Source: Hyaloperonospora brassicae (taxonomy: Eukaryota; Oomycota; Peronosporomycetes; Peronosporales; Peronosporaceae). From it: DNA of 64,000 nt. How positions within the stretch are numbered: position 1 is the stretch's first letter; each line of letters opens with the position of its first letter. The stretch spans positions 310,001-374,000 of the forward strand of contig CANTFL010000226.1 in the NCBI GenBank assembly GCA_947650285.1. Reading direction: 5' to 3'. The notes beneath the pieces were generated by a model. It saw only the letters and a list, made by a program, of their open reading frames with translations. It was not told the origin of the DNA and made no database searches. Both the position numbers and the translations under genes were made by a program. Of the stretch, positions 20,127-31,000 are shown in pieces.

Positions 20127-20155
20127 ATCGCCATGCAGTTTTCTGTTTTTTTATA
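19803..20155. promoter_or_regulatory. Intergenic region between the divergent CtIP-like and START-FYVE genes
   Basis: 353 bp between start codons. A TC dinucleotide tract (about 20097-20124) comes 30 bp before the START-FYVE ATG, like the CT-rich tract before HID1. An optional upstream exon of the CtIP-like gene could also lie here. Promoter function is inferred from the layout. Confidence 0.4.
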
Positions 20156-23100
20156 ATGTCGACAAAACAAAGCGCCACCAAAGTCCTTTTGAGGTCGACC
20201 CACGACACCACAACACTCTATCCAGTCCCGCCGGCTGGTCCGTCTGTCTACCCACTACTTCAGTCACTTCACCACTTCTTACTTCAGCCGACGCCGTCTC
20301 CACTCGCAGTCGACTCCACTTGTCCGCCGCCGTCGCCCTTCGCCATGCGCCTCGACCAGCTGCGGACGCGCAGCACGAGCGCCCGCCCCACGACCAAAGC
20401 CGCCGACAGCGATGCGCGCCCGCGCCGCTGCCACAGCGTCATGCCGCGCGCGCCCAAGCCGCCCGTGCCCCGCCCACCCGCCCCGTCGCCGGCCTCGCCC
20501 TCGTCGTCGTCGTCGGTGTTACTTAAGACCCACGTCAACGCGGTCCAACTACCGCCAGTGGAGAAGCTGTTTTCGCGCGCAGAGCTCGAGCCCCGGACGA
20601 AGAAGAAGCTGGTGCGCGTGGCCAATGAGACGTCGAACGCGCTGATCAAAGACACGTTGGCACAAGACGAACCCGGAGCGGTCCTGTGGCGCCCGGCCCC
20701 GCGTCTGGGCGGCGCGCCCAGCGGCATCCACGTGCTTCGCGGCACAGCGCGAGACGTGGACAAGGCGAGCGACGCCACGCGCGTCCGCGCCGTCAGTGAC
20801 AATGTGCACGCGAGTATCGAGGAGTTTGCGCTGCTGTTCAAGCTCGACTCGAGTCGCGAAGCCGCCGATCATTTACTGCTGTTCAACGCGGATTTGGTGC
20901 AACACGCGACGCTGTATACGCTGGTGGCGCCGTCTGGGCAGCAGCCACGACGCTACGTCGGGGTCAAGTGGGCGCTCGTGGCGTCGCCGTCACGGTTTTT
21001 CCGGAAACGGGATTTCTGCTACTTGGAGTGTCAAAAAGAGTTTACCGATGCGAAAGGACGACGGGGGTGGGTCCGGTCGCTCCATTCGCTGAAGCTCCCA
21101 TGCTGTCCGCCCCTGGAGAAGGACTACGGCATCGTGCGAGCAAGTATCTATCGATCGGGACTCACGGCCGTGGAGACAGATGAACCCGGTGTGCTCAGCG
21201 TCACATACACGGTCGAGCTTGACCTGAAAGGACGCATGGCGTTGGAATTGTTGCAGCCCAAGTTTGTCGCTCAGCGCGTCGCAGCGCTTGCGACGGTGGA
21301 CAAGCTGCTGCAACAGCAACGACTCAGTAGTAGCCCGCTGCTGGGCGATTTGGACATTCCCAACAAAAGACGCACGCAAGGCAGCTGCAATTTGTGCTTT
21401 CGTGAGTTGGCGCTTTCAGGCGGACTGAGGGACACGCTGGCGGCGATAGCAAACCGATCCACGAGATCAAAGCGGTATGTATGTCGCAAGTGTGGAGAAG
21501 GCATTTGTCGACGGTGCAGTGACGATTGGTGGCTTGATGTACCCGTTGTAGGGCGTACGAAAGTACGCATTTGCACGGTTTGTTCCGCTGAGGCAAAACA
21601 GTCGCACATTTCAGCGCACGGGGTACATGCTGGCACCTGCCCGATCAGGGGATCCGACAGCGAGTCGTTAACGCAAGTCGAGGGTGAAACCCACCCGAAT
21701 TTGCTGGACGCACCGCTGCAGCACGCGAAGCGACACTCGCTGTCGATGATGGAACGGTGCGATAATGCCGCATCATTTTTTGCGCAGCAAGAGGAAATAA
21801 AGCATGATCTCGAGTTGCGGGCTACCGAGCTCAACCAACGCGTCAAAATATGGGATGATATGCAGGTACACGAGCGCGACACTAGCGTGAGACCAGATCA
21901 GCAGCAGCAGGCACAAAAAGTGTTGTTGCAGGAGCAACGCAAGCGCAAAGCGAAAGCCCGCGAACAAAAGACGGACCAGCTTCTTCGCCATGTTCCTTCA
22001 TCGAGTTTTTTCGTACATGAAGAAGAGAAACAAGAACTCGAGATAGAAGTGGTGTCTCAGCATCCGCAACCCCAGAGTATCTCTACGCACGAGAGCGAGA
22101 ATGCAGAACGACGGCAGCGCGTCGACCAGATTTCTTCGTCTGTGTCATCGGAGGACATCAGTAGCCAGGAATTTAGTGATACTGAGGGAGAAGCTGTCAT
22201 CAGGCTGACAGCTGAAGCTGGAACTCGACTGTCGTCGCACTACCGCGATAGTGATTTGTCGGATTACGAAGAGCATACGATCGATGGCTTGGGCGAAATA
22301 CGCACAACCACGGATATTACGCGGTGGTGGCAAGACCAACAGCTGCCAGGCCACGCTGGTGAACAGGAACAGGTCCGTCTGCGAGCAGATCTCTCTCCGG
22401 TTTCGTCGTTGAAGAAGGATACGCAAGGCGGCAGTCATAACGGGAATGAAGGAAAACGTGAAATGCGTCAATTGCAACAGCAGCCGGTCCAAGTGGTATC
22501 AGCTGAGAAGCAGGAGTCAGTTCATGTGTCACATCACCAGAAACAAGAGTCGATGAACGAGATCCAGCATCAACGACACAAATATGACCCCCAGCAGCGA
22601 CAGCAACTGGAAGAGTTTGAAGAGCTGGCTCGATATCAGGAGGAACAGGCGCGTCGTCGTCAGGAGTCTGACTTTGAGGAAATGGCGCAGTACCAGGAGG
22701 AACAAGTTCGTCGCCGACATCAGTCAGCTGACCCTGCAGTCCGCCGAGGTGATTCCCAAAAGCCGCACCGTCTCTCTCCTCCGCCATTGAATCAGATCCA
22801 GCAACAAAAAGAAAAGTCAAAGCATATGCTGCGCAATCATCAGGTAGGTGGGGTCGATCATTTCGAGTGCAATGTCCAGAAGAATGGTTTACAGTCCTCA
22901 AAAGATTGGTACCTTCAGCAACAGCGACAGCAGCACCTTGATGTGGCGGAAACGAAGCATGCTTCCGTCGGCGCGAGTCAAGCACTCGACGAAAGTGTTG
23001 GCGATGACGTCGAGTTGATGGAAACGTCTCAGGGTGAATGGGTCCCCGCCAACCAGGCCCGTGTCAGTAAGACGGTACCAGCAGTTTCCTCTATCGTGAG

Positions 23101-23275
23101 CTCGCCGAGACGCAATCTTGGATTCTACAGCTGCTATGGATCTTCTGAAGATATGTGCGAAAAAGGCTCGGAGAAGCCCAGCTGCAAGTGCAAGACCAAC
23201 GCGTTCACCCCGACAGAGTCTGTTGGTACTGTTCTATTCGACGGAAAATGGATCAGTACCCCAGGAGCATCTTGA
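20156..23275 (+). CDS. START-domain plus FYVE-type zinc finger protein with Gln-rich coiled-coil tail
   Basis: A single-exon gene. From the ATG at 20156 it encodes 1039 residues; a second good ATG is at 20345. The N-terminus is Pro/Ser-rich. A START-like lipid-binding region (about 136-383) has IEEFALLFKLDSSREAADHL, YVGVKWALVASPSRFFRKRDFCYLE and GLTAVETDEPGVLSVTYTVELDLKG, the layout of the expanded oomycete START-FYVE family. A zinc finger follows (about 412-475) with four Cys pairs (CNLC, CRKC, CRRC, CTVC). The canonical FYVE basic motif RxHHCR reads KRYVCRK, so PI3P binding may be weak or lost. The C-terminal half (about 520-980) is Gln/Glu/Arg-rich with predicted coiled coil and a short internal duplication (EELARYQEEQARRR / EEMAQYQEEQVRRR). 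Function is inferred as membrane lipid sensing or transport. Confidence 0.85.
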   Translation: MSTKQSATKVLLRSTHDTTTLYPVPPAGPSVYPLLQSLHHFLLQPTPSPLAVDSTCPPPSPFAMRLDQLRTRSTSARPTTKAADSDARPRRCHSVMPRAPKPPVPRPPAPSPASPSSSSSVLLKTHVNAVQLPPVEKLFSRAELEPRTKKKLVRVANETSNALIKDTLAQDEPGAVLWRPAPRLGGAPSGIHVLRGTARDVDKASDATRVRAVSDNVHASIEEFALLFKLDSSREAADHLLLFNADLVQHATLYTLVAPSGQQPRRYVGVKWALVASPSRFFRKRDFCYLECQKEFTDAKGRRGWVRSLHSLKLPCCPPLEKDYGIVRASIYRSGLTAVETDEPGVLSVTYTVELDLKGRMALELLQPKFVAQRVAALATVDKLLQQQRLSSSPLLGDLDIPNKRRTQGSCNLCFRELALSGGLRDTLAAIANRSTRSKRYVCRKCGEGICRRCSDDWWLDVPVVGRTKVRICTVCSAEAKQSHISAHGVHAGTCPIRGSDSESLTQVEGETHPNLLDAPLQHAKRHSLSMMERCDNAASFFAQQEEIKHDLELRATELNQRVKIWDDMQVHERDTSVRPDQQQQAQKVLLQEQRKRKAKAREQKTDQLLRHVPSSSFFVHEEEKQELEIEVVSQHPQPQSISTHESENAERRQRVDQISSSVSSEDISSQEFSDTEGEAVIRLTAEAGTRLSSHYRDSDLSDYEEHTIDGLGEIRTTTDITRWWQDQQLPGHAGEQEQVRLRADLSPVSSLKKDTQGGSHNGNEGKREMRQLQQQPVQVVSAEKQESVHVSHHQKQESMNEIQHQRHKYDPQQRQQLEEFEELARYQEEQARRRQESDFEEMAQYQEEQVRRRHQSADPAVRRGDSQKPHRLSPPPLNQIQQQKEKSKHMLRNHQVGGVDHFECNVQKNGLQSSKDWYLQQQRQQHLDVAETKHASVGASQALDESVGDDVELMETSQGEWVPANQARVSKTVPAVSSIVSSPRRNLGFYSCYGSSEDMCEKGSEKPSCKCKTNAFTPTESVGTVLFDGKWISTPGAS

Positions 23276-26131
23276 GCTGTCATTCATGTGTGATAGTAGC
23301 TTACGTCATGACGGTATGTATATAGGTTCCCCCACTGATGCGATTTGGGAGTCGGTAACGCATACCACTTGTTGTATAATGTGGGAAAGCAATCTCGCGA
23401 ATGCGTGTAATCAACAAACAAGTGAAAGGTACTTGTGAGGATACGTCGCTTCCATGACATCTCGTACTGGCCTTTCAAGGGACAATCTTGTTGGAAGTAC
23501 ACGCCGAGGCTTGGTGTAGGCGGCGGTACACTGCGCTCCTACAGTGCCGTCAGATTTGAAGCACCAGACGCGGTAATGCATGAGTTGACGCAGTCAGTCA
23601 GGGACGTCGTTGCTTCGACCAAGGCAATGTATGATGCGAAACAGAGTATAGGTGAATTTCCGTCATGCTTCGATTCTTACCAACGTCGATAGCGCCAAAC
23701 CTCACTCGTACTAATCCACGGACGTCAAATCAAAGCCATCAGATTGGTCTCAAGCAAGTCATACGATTGATCCAGAAGAAGTCTAAACGTCAGTTGGTTC
23801 CGTCGCCAAACAGCTCAGTGAAGACCATGCACTCGCACCTTTTCTTATCAATCTACTGTTTAGAGACCAGTCGACCGCCTCGTCGACAAAATGGACACGA
23901 GCTGGTAGCAATATATGCGTCAAAGCCCCTCGAGCACCCAGTACATGTAGTACGTTCCTCACCAGCAGGACTATCTCCGTGTCACATGTCACGTGTGTCG
24001 CCCTCTCCGACAAACGGAGAGATAAACCAGTGACGTGTTCGCTTACAAAACTGCGGCATGAGCGCAACACAAACGCCCGCGCCGTTGTGGTTGCATACTA
24101 TTGCCAGTCAACTCAACTCAACCCCCACAAAACGAAGGCAGTTGTATATGTTTCTTCTCCGCCACATTTTCGTAGCGACAAACTAGTCGTCTTTGCTGTA
24201 GGCAATGCTCAAGTTCAAGCGAACGTCATGTACAAGCGAACTAACATTCGTGACATGACAAATTGCTTTCAAATGAACTCTCGGAAATGTGCTTGAAAAG
24301 AGTGCCAGTTTGTGAATCTGACAGCTGCGTTAGCTCGAGCACAACGCCGACAAAAGGTCACTCGGGTTCGAGACAAGCGATTGTTTCTAGAGGCTAGAAG
24401 CAGTGGAACTACAGGCACCCGGATACAAAATGATGCTATCGATGATCCGGCGGATGAGGGGTAGATGCAAGAAAACTACTTAGTCTTATTGGCACTTGTA
24501 TCGCTCCATAATATTAGCGGACGCTACAGCACGAGGTAGGGCTTACATTCACCTGAGTTTTTGTCCCGCTTTGACACTGCTTTGTCCATATGTACAAACG
24601 AGTGTCGGACTAGACACCACCACCTTGTTACTCTAAACAGGCAAATCTTTCCTTTCTCTTACATTGTTTCACGACAAGGCGCTTGACATTCATCGCTAGT
24701 TTCGTGCTGAGTTTATGCTGACGCTATGGGGCTTTGAGCATCAACGAAAGAACAACACTGAAAGCCGATCCTGATATCGCGTAGTTACAGCGCACGTCTT
24801 TATAACGTGGTAGAAGACCTAATTGCTTTGCTCATTTGTGTCCGAAGGTACTGCAGCGGACGTTCAATGACATCGGCATTTTGAAACAATATGCAGATCG
24901 AAAGTTGAGCGTAACAAGCGGGATCGCTAGCGAAGATGAAGACAGAATGACCGTCATGGCGAGTGAAAGGTTGAGCAATGTCGATTGCTCGATCTTTTTA
25001 TCCAGGCCAATGTAGGCACAAGATGGAGTGGACTGTATTGCTCAATTGTGAGCGCACCGACGATCTTTGCACTGCACGAAGATCTAGTGCAGAGTTTGCC
25101 ACGATTGAGCTCCACAGGGCCGAAGAAGACTACATTTGGTAAAGATAGGCTCACGTATAACTCGTGTGCAAATCTGTTCCATTAAACGTCGTACAGCGGG
25201 TTACCGTGCTACGTTTTGGGATGCATTCGTAGAGACCTGAGACAGGGACGTGGAAAATCTGTGACTGTCTGAGCGTCAAAACTGGTTAACGCACTCGTGC
25301 GAAGTGCAGAAGTCAAAGGTGTTCAACCATGTGGCTGAAACGGATGAAATTATCTTCTAGCACCAAGTGTTTGAACGTTAGATAGTGCTTCATGCCTTGC
25401 TATAAATAAATGAGAATGAATAAAGTCGTTGCAAGCCAAGCGCGCCGATGTGTCGACCATACTGCCTTCATGCTCTCGTCCTGGGCGCTCGACAATCTTG
25501 AGCCTCACTACTGTATCCAGCTAGCTTCTTCATGTCTGATATCCTCGAGAGAGCGTACCACTGGTCAGGCACATTAACATCAACGTCAATATCAATACAA
25601 GTATGTTGTTATTAGAAATTGTTGATGGAGCTGACGCGTCTGTCGTCGTCTGCAACAAAGCGCTAGGTGGGGCAAGCGAAACAAAAGTCGTAGAGCGGCA
25701 ACATACATGAGCGCTGGAATGGAAGTCATGAGCTGCAAGATATATGCGCACGGAAGTCAGTTGAGCTGCAAGTTTTACCAAGTACAACATGATATTTGTA
25801 AGCAGGCACAGCAAGACCATGACTTTAGTCCTTTAGTTCGTAGTCCACGAAGCAGGAATTCTAGACCATGAGTCTAGTCTTCGGTTCGTGGCCCATGACC
25901 GAGCGCTATGGTATCTTGATCAGAGTCGAGACATTCAAGTAAAGCAGGCCAAACATTTGCTGTAGACGAGATATGGATAATTGTTGCTAACATGCAGGTC
26001 ATATGCTTGTATGCGCTTTCGTACCGAGCAGAAGCTGTAAAGCGGACTATGTGTGCCACAGGACCGCTGGCAGTGAAAAGAAGATGACCCTTTGTGGTGT
26101 GTATGTTTGATGGAACGTGTTCTTGACGACC
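23276..26131. other. Gene-poor interval with decayed coding fragments
   Basis: No intact gene. Several short stretches look like former exons: 23435-23692 plus strand (FKGQSCWKYTPRLGVGG, then TQSVRDVVASTKAMYDAKQS), about 24307-24463 plus strand (QFVNLTAALARAQRRQKVTR, RLFLEARSSGTTGTR), about 24930-25015 (EDEDRMTVMASERLSNVDCS) and about 25028-25145 (RRSSAEFATIELHRAEEDYI). They are in different frames with stops between, so they probably belong to one or more pseudogenes of unrecognised family. The last ~900 bp before the retroelement show nothing recognisable. Confidence 0.4.
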
Positions 26132-26136
26132 GTTGT

Positions 26137-26670
26137 TGTTGCGGAGCTACACAGCTCCTTAAGTCAGAGGAAGACTTAACGCTCTTACGAGCAACTTTGG
26201 TTCTACGAACCCGACTCAAAGAGTCAACAGCTCCGAGAGCTAAAGGGTGGTTCAAAGAACCCGACTCAGAGAGTCAACAAGCTCAAAGAGCTTACGGTCC
26301 CTGTTCCAGGGGGACCAAACGATTCAAAGAATCAAACGCACTAAGTGCACAAGGAGTAGCTACCTTAACAAGGCGTTGCTACCTCCTTACGATCGCAAGA
26401 CGCCTCAGAGAGGCACGTGTCTTTTGTTGATCAAAATGGGAACTGAATTTTATTTCTTCTTTTAACCTAAAAGAACACCGTAGAACAAAGTAAATAACCT
26501 ACTCACTTATGTCCTAAATAAACCTATTAAAAGATCTCGTAATCAATGGTTGACAGACATCAGTCTTCAACAATTGATACTTGTGTTCTAATATTACTTT
26601 AAAGGGGATCCCATCCCTTGTGTGTACCACACCTATTGTCGACTACCAGTCGACGTGTAACCCCGTTACA
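26137..26670 (-). repeat. 3' LTR of the full-length gypsy element (534 bp)
   Basis: On the minus strand it begins TGTAACGGGG and ends with CTACA-like bases (here CAACA). It contains a chain of short inverted repeats, for example GGAGCT-ACAC-AGCTCC at 26143-26158. A degenerate solo copy of the same LTR lies in each arm of the palindrome. Confidence 0.95.
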
Positions 26671-26682
26671 CCCTCCCCCACC
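26671..26682 (-). other. Polypurine tract of the full-length gypsy element
   Basis: On the minus strand the sequence GGTGGGGGAGGG abuts the first base of the 3' LTR, as expected for the plus-strand primer. Confidence 0.85.
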
Positions 26683-26778
26683 AGACTGACGTTTCCACAA
26701 AACGTCAATCGAATTCTTTCCTCGAAGAGGACGGTGTGTGTGCGCTTCAACCTCACGGTTGGCAAAACACAAAACACC

Positions 26779-28080
26779 ATGGCATCGCCACCCCATGAGT
26801 CCTCGACTCTCTCGTCTTACCTCGGCATCGATGTGGATGTGGATTATGGTAGCGATACCGATATCCATGGTGACGAGAGGACAATGTCCGACTCACCAGT
26901 GCAAGAGGCAGCGCCTCATATTGCACCAAACCCATTTGCCGAGCGTGGCGAAGCCAACGCGCCATCGGCGCCGCATCAAACACTTATCGTGGGCGATGCC
27001 ATCATCACTAATCCGCTCGATGAGCAACAACAGTTGGCTATCCAACGAGAGGAGAGCGCTCAGCGCCGTATGCAGCTTGCTGCAACCCTTGAGGGTCGTC
27101 GTGGCTATCTGTTCACACCACTCAATGTGGAAGAGCGTATACGCCAAACGACAGGTCGTTCTTTGGCAACGTGGGCCATTGGCGCTGAGCCAACATCTTC
27201 TGATGAGGTGGCGAGTCGACAGGCACTTCGTGAGAGGTACCTGCAACCCCACTTGACGACTCAAAGTCAATACAAGTTGCGACTTGACACGCAAGCACGG
27301 GGTGCACCGGTTCCACCGATGAAGGGTATACCCATCCTCTTATTCGCAGGCGAATCTCAGGAGGAAGAAGACAACGCTTTTGTTCGCTGGGTGCATCGGA
27401 AACGACACCTCAGCAGCGTGTTAGCTCTCAGAGCAAGTGCCGATGTGGCAGATGTTCGTCTAGAACGAAAGCTTCGGTATGATTACGCCAAGCTTAAGGC
27501 CAGAGGCCAGTTGCGAACTCGCACACGCTATGCTCCGGCTGTGCCGATTGATGTGGGTGTTGGTCAAGCGGTACCCAACTACCCACCTGCCTCCACCACT
27601 ATTGGTGAGAAGCGCTCTCGGTCGAGGGATGACCCCTGCCACGATGTTCAAAAACATCAACGGCGTATGGGCAATCCTGCCGAAGGGGTGTCTCAAACTC
27701 CCACGAGTTCTCCGACTCCGGGTACCCTCGCCACTTCACCAGATACTGGTATTGACCCTGACGACGACGTCGTTTCAGGAGTCGCTCCACATGGAACTGG
27801 CGGTTCCCTTGCTCATCGAGCAGCGTCGGAGGTGGTCGGTATACCGAAGGAGGAGCATGAGAAGGTGCTTCTCGAGCTGAGTGGTCTCCGTGAGACATTG
27901 GGTAAGACCCAGAGTGCGTTTGACGCGATGCGAGCCCGTGTCCAGGCGTTGGAGTTGGGCCAAGCCCGGATGGAGGCTCAGCTTGACCTCCTGATACGGA
28001 TTCAGCAACCGATGGCAAGGCCAACCTATGCGGCGCAAGCGCCTCCAAGTTCACGTGGGACGGATCCCGATACGGCTTAA
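26779..28080 (+). CDS. Long antisense ORF of the full-length gypsy element (433 aa), function unknown
   Basis: Open from an ATG in good context (CACCATGGC at 26776-26784), 109 bp inside the 3' LTR, to a TAA at 28078-28080. It runs opposite to pol and overlaps the last 482 bp of pol. The frame stays open upstream into the LTR, but the ATG at 26779 is the likely start. The predicted protein has an acidic N-terminus (GIDVDVDYGSDTDIHGDER), a basic middle with RWVHRKRHLSSVLALRA, a Ser/Pro/Thr-rich linker and a C-terminal coiled-coil stretch (EEHEKVLLELSGLRETLGKT and on). The order acidic, basic, disordered, coiled coil recalls the antisense ORF of the first element, but sequence similarity by eye is weak. 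I recognise no domain. While pol is damaged, this frame has no stop. Confidence 0.6.
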   Translation: MASPPHESSTLSSYLGIDVDVDYGSDTDIHGDERTMSDSPVQEAAPHIAPNPFAERGEANAPSAPHQTLIVGDAIITNPLDEQQQLAIQREESAQRRMQLAATLEGRRGYLFTPLNVEERIRQTTGRSLATWAIGAEPTSSDEVASRQALRERYLQPHLTTQSQYKLRLDTQARGAPVPPMKGIPILLFAGESQEEEDNAFVRWVHRKRHLSSVLALRASADVADVRLERKLRYDYAKLKARGQLRTRTRYAPAVPIDVGVGQAVPNYPPASTTIGEKRSRSRDDPCHDVQKHQRRMGNPAEGVSQTPTSSPTPGTLATSPDTGIDPDDDVVSGVAPHGTGGSLAHRAASEVVGIPKEEHEKVLLELSGLRETLGKTQSAFDAMRARVQALELGQARMEAQLDLLIRIQQPMARPTYAAQAPPSSRGTDPDTA

Positions 28081-31000
28081 GCAAGCCAACGTAGAACACG
28101 GGGTGTGTGCGCAGTTTGCGCGGAAGGTTGAGCGTATACGCAAGTCCCTTCTTGGCGACGACCGTGAATGGTCCAATGAAGCGCGGGCGCAACTTTGTCT
28201 TGAAGACGGCGGACACTACATTTGTAGGTAGGTTTTTAGCATTGAGTAGAACTTGGTCTCCGACCTCATAACGTTCAATACAACCTCTGCCTTTAGCATC
28301 AGCTTGTTCCTTCTGCTTGTCTTGGCTATCAGCCAGTGCGTCACGCACATGTCGTAAGACATTCAATCGCGTTGCGAGAAACTCGCTTACCTGTTTTTGA
28401 ACAGTAGAAGGGCTGATATCAGCAAGCCGATCGGCAACTCCTCCCCCACCAAGCCCTGAACCACGCAGTGGTAGCGTTAACGGAACGCGAGGGTGTGTGA
28501 GACCATTCACATAAAACGGTGTGTAGCCGGTGGAGGCATGCACGGCGTTATTCAACGCAAACTCAACGACAGGGAGCATCGAACTCCAACGCTTTGGCGT
28601 TTCAGCGCAAACACTGCGCAAGATGTCACCGATGATGCGATTCACTCGCTCGGTTTGACCATCAGTCTGCGGATGATCCGCTGTGGACATGTCCAAACGT
28701 GTGCCGAGCACCTTGAAGATGGACTTCCAAAACTTCCCAGTGAAGCGAGGATCTCTATCAGAGACAATTGCCAACGGCAAACCGTGTTGTCGAAACACTC
28801 GATCGATAAACAGCGTAGCTGTACCTTCACCATCAATGGTATCTGGCACCGCCGCTAAATGAGCCATCTTGCTCAAACGGTCAACAAAGACCACAATACC
28901 CGTATTTCCATACGAATTCTTCGGTAATCCGAACAGGAAGTCCATACTGATGGACTCCCAACACCCTTTGGGTATAGGCAAACTAGCCAGTGGCGCGGCC
29001 GCGTGAGGTGAGGGTTTCACCCGTTGACACGTTTCACACGTACGCACATATGTGCTCACCCATTTGTATAGTTTGGGCCACCAATAGCATTGGCTAACTG
29101 AGCCGTAGGTCTTCTCACGACCGAGATGACCACTCAACGCAGTATCATGTGCCTCATAGAGGATCCGATACTTCAACTCCTCATCATGAGGGACAACGAT
29201 GCGAGGGGTATCCTCCACATCCGTGCTATAGCACAACAGGCCTTGATCGATGGAATATCGATGTAACCTCGCACGTAATCGTGCCGACAATTCTATGTCC
29301 GAGTCCTTAAACTCCTCGCTCCCTAGAGCACGTAGCAGAGCTACACAGTGTTCATCCTTGGCATATGCCGTACGGATTAGGTCAGTGACCGACGACGACA
29401 GAGTCGTAACATGAGCAAGCTCATAGTCAGGCCTGCGTGACAACGCATCAGCCAAAGCATTCTGCTTGCCCGGCTTATACTTCACCTCGAAGTTGTACTC
29501 GGCAAAGAAGGAAAGCCAACGAGCCATTCTCTGAGAGAGGTGAGGCGACTGGGTCGCAGTGCGTAGTGACGCATGATCTGTATAGATCACAAACGGCTTA
29601 GAGCCAAGAAGATGAACTCTGAATTTGACGAGAGCATACTTCATTGCAAGTAGCTCTTTGTCATGAACAGGATAGTTCTTTTCTGCAGCCTTCAGCTGCC
29701 GGGACTCAAACGCAATGACGCGTTCCCGTCCATCAGAATCTGTCTGTAACAGAGCGCTGCCTATGGCAAAGTCAGATGCGTCACAGACGACACTGAAAGA
29801 TCGATCAGGATCAGGCAAAGCCAAGATTGGCGCATGAAGGAGACTCTCCTTTACTGCTTGAAAAGCATCATGCTCGGTGCTAGTCCAGCACCATTCCACA
29901 TCCTTTTAAAGGAGATTGGATAATGGCCGAGCCATATCTGCGTAATTCGCACTGTACTTGTGTAAGTAATTGGCAAGGCCAAGCCACTTACGTAAGTCCT
30001 TTTGGTTCTTTGGAACCGGCCAATCAACTATGGCTTTTACCTTAGCGGGATCCGCTCTAAGGCCTCGCTTACCAATAAAGCACCCTAAAAAGGGAATCTC
30101 TTCTGCACCAAAGATGCACTTAGACGCGTTGGCGTACAACTTATTCGTGCGCATGCACTCGAGCACCGCTCGTAAATGGTCAATGTGATTGTCCACATCT
30201 GACCGACCGTTCATAGCACGACTATGGACAAAGATGTCATCAAAGTACGTCTGTGCATATCCTCGGTGAGGTCTGAACAATTGTGTCACAAGACGATTGA
30301 ATGTAGCCGGGGCATTTGATAACCTTTGCGGCATTACAAGCCACTCCCAGAGCATACCGCTCGGAGTGCTGACCGCTGTCAGCGGAATATCGCTTTCTCG
30401 CATGAGAAGCTGGTAATAACCATCGACTAAGTCGAGCGCACTGTACATTGTACATCCCACCATATTGTTCTGAAGAACATCCTTCCTCGAAATTGGTGTC
30501 TGAGCCGGGATGGTGGCCGCATTAAGCTTATTGTAAGCATGAACAATGCGCCACTTCCCATTGGGCTTTTTGACACAGAAGGTCGGTGTGGAATGGGGAG
30601 ATTTGCTCTCACGTACCATTCCTGCCGCGTGCTTTGCACGAAAGAAGTCGTCAATGACGTCACACTGTTCCTTCGGTAAAGGCCACTGCCGTGTTACGCA
30701 GTATTTAGTTCCAGGAACCAAGTCAATTTCATGACGTACACCTCTATCGGGAGGCAAGACGGACGGTGGGTTGTGACACACCACGTCCTGAAACTCCTTT
30801 ACCAAAGGATAGAACGGATCAAGAGGATCCTTAAGGATCGAAGATCCACTACGGGCATCCAATGCCGCCTTTGTGTCCTCAAGGACAGACTCGTCCAATA
30901 ACGAGGATGAGTTCAACTCAATATCCGGCCAAATGACCACTAACTCGGATAATTCTCCTGCCTGTAAGGCTTGGCTCAATTCGCCGTCAGACATTTCGTC

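Noticed and set aside
19919..20155. N-terminal extension of the START-FYVE protein
   Set aside because: It would run through a TC dinucleotide tract and the promoter of a divergent gene; ATGs at 20156 or 20345 are more plausible.
26581..26778. Longer start of the antisense ORF in the second gypsy element
   Set aside because: It would begin inside the LTR; the ATG at 26779 is in better context.
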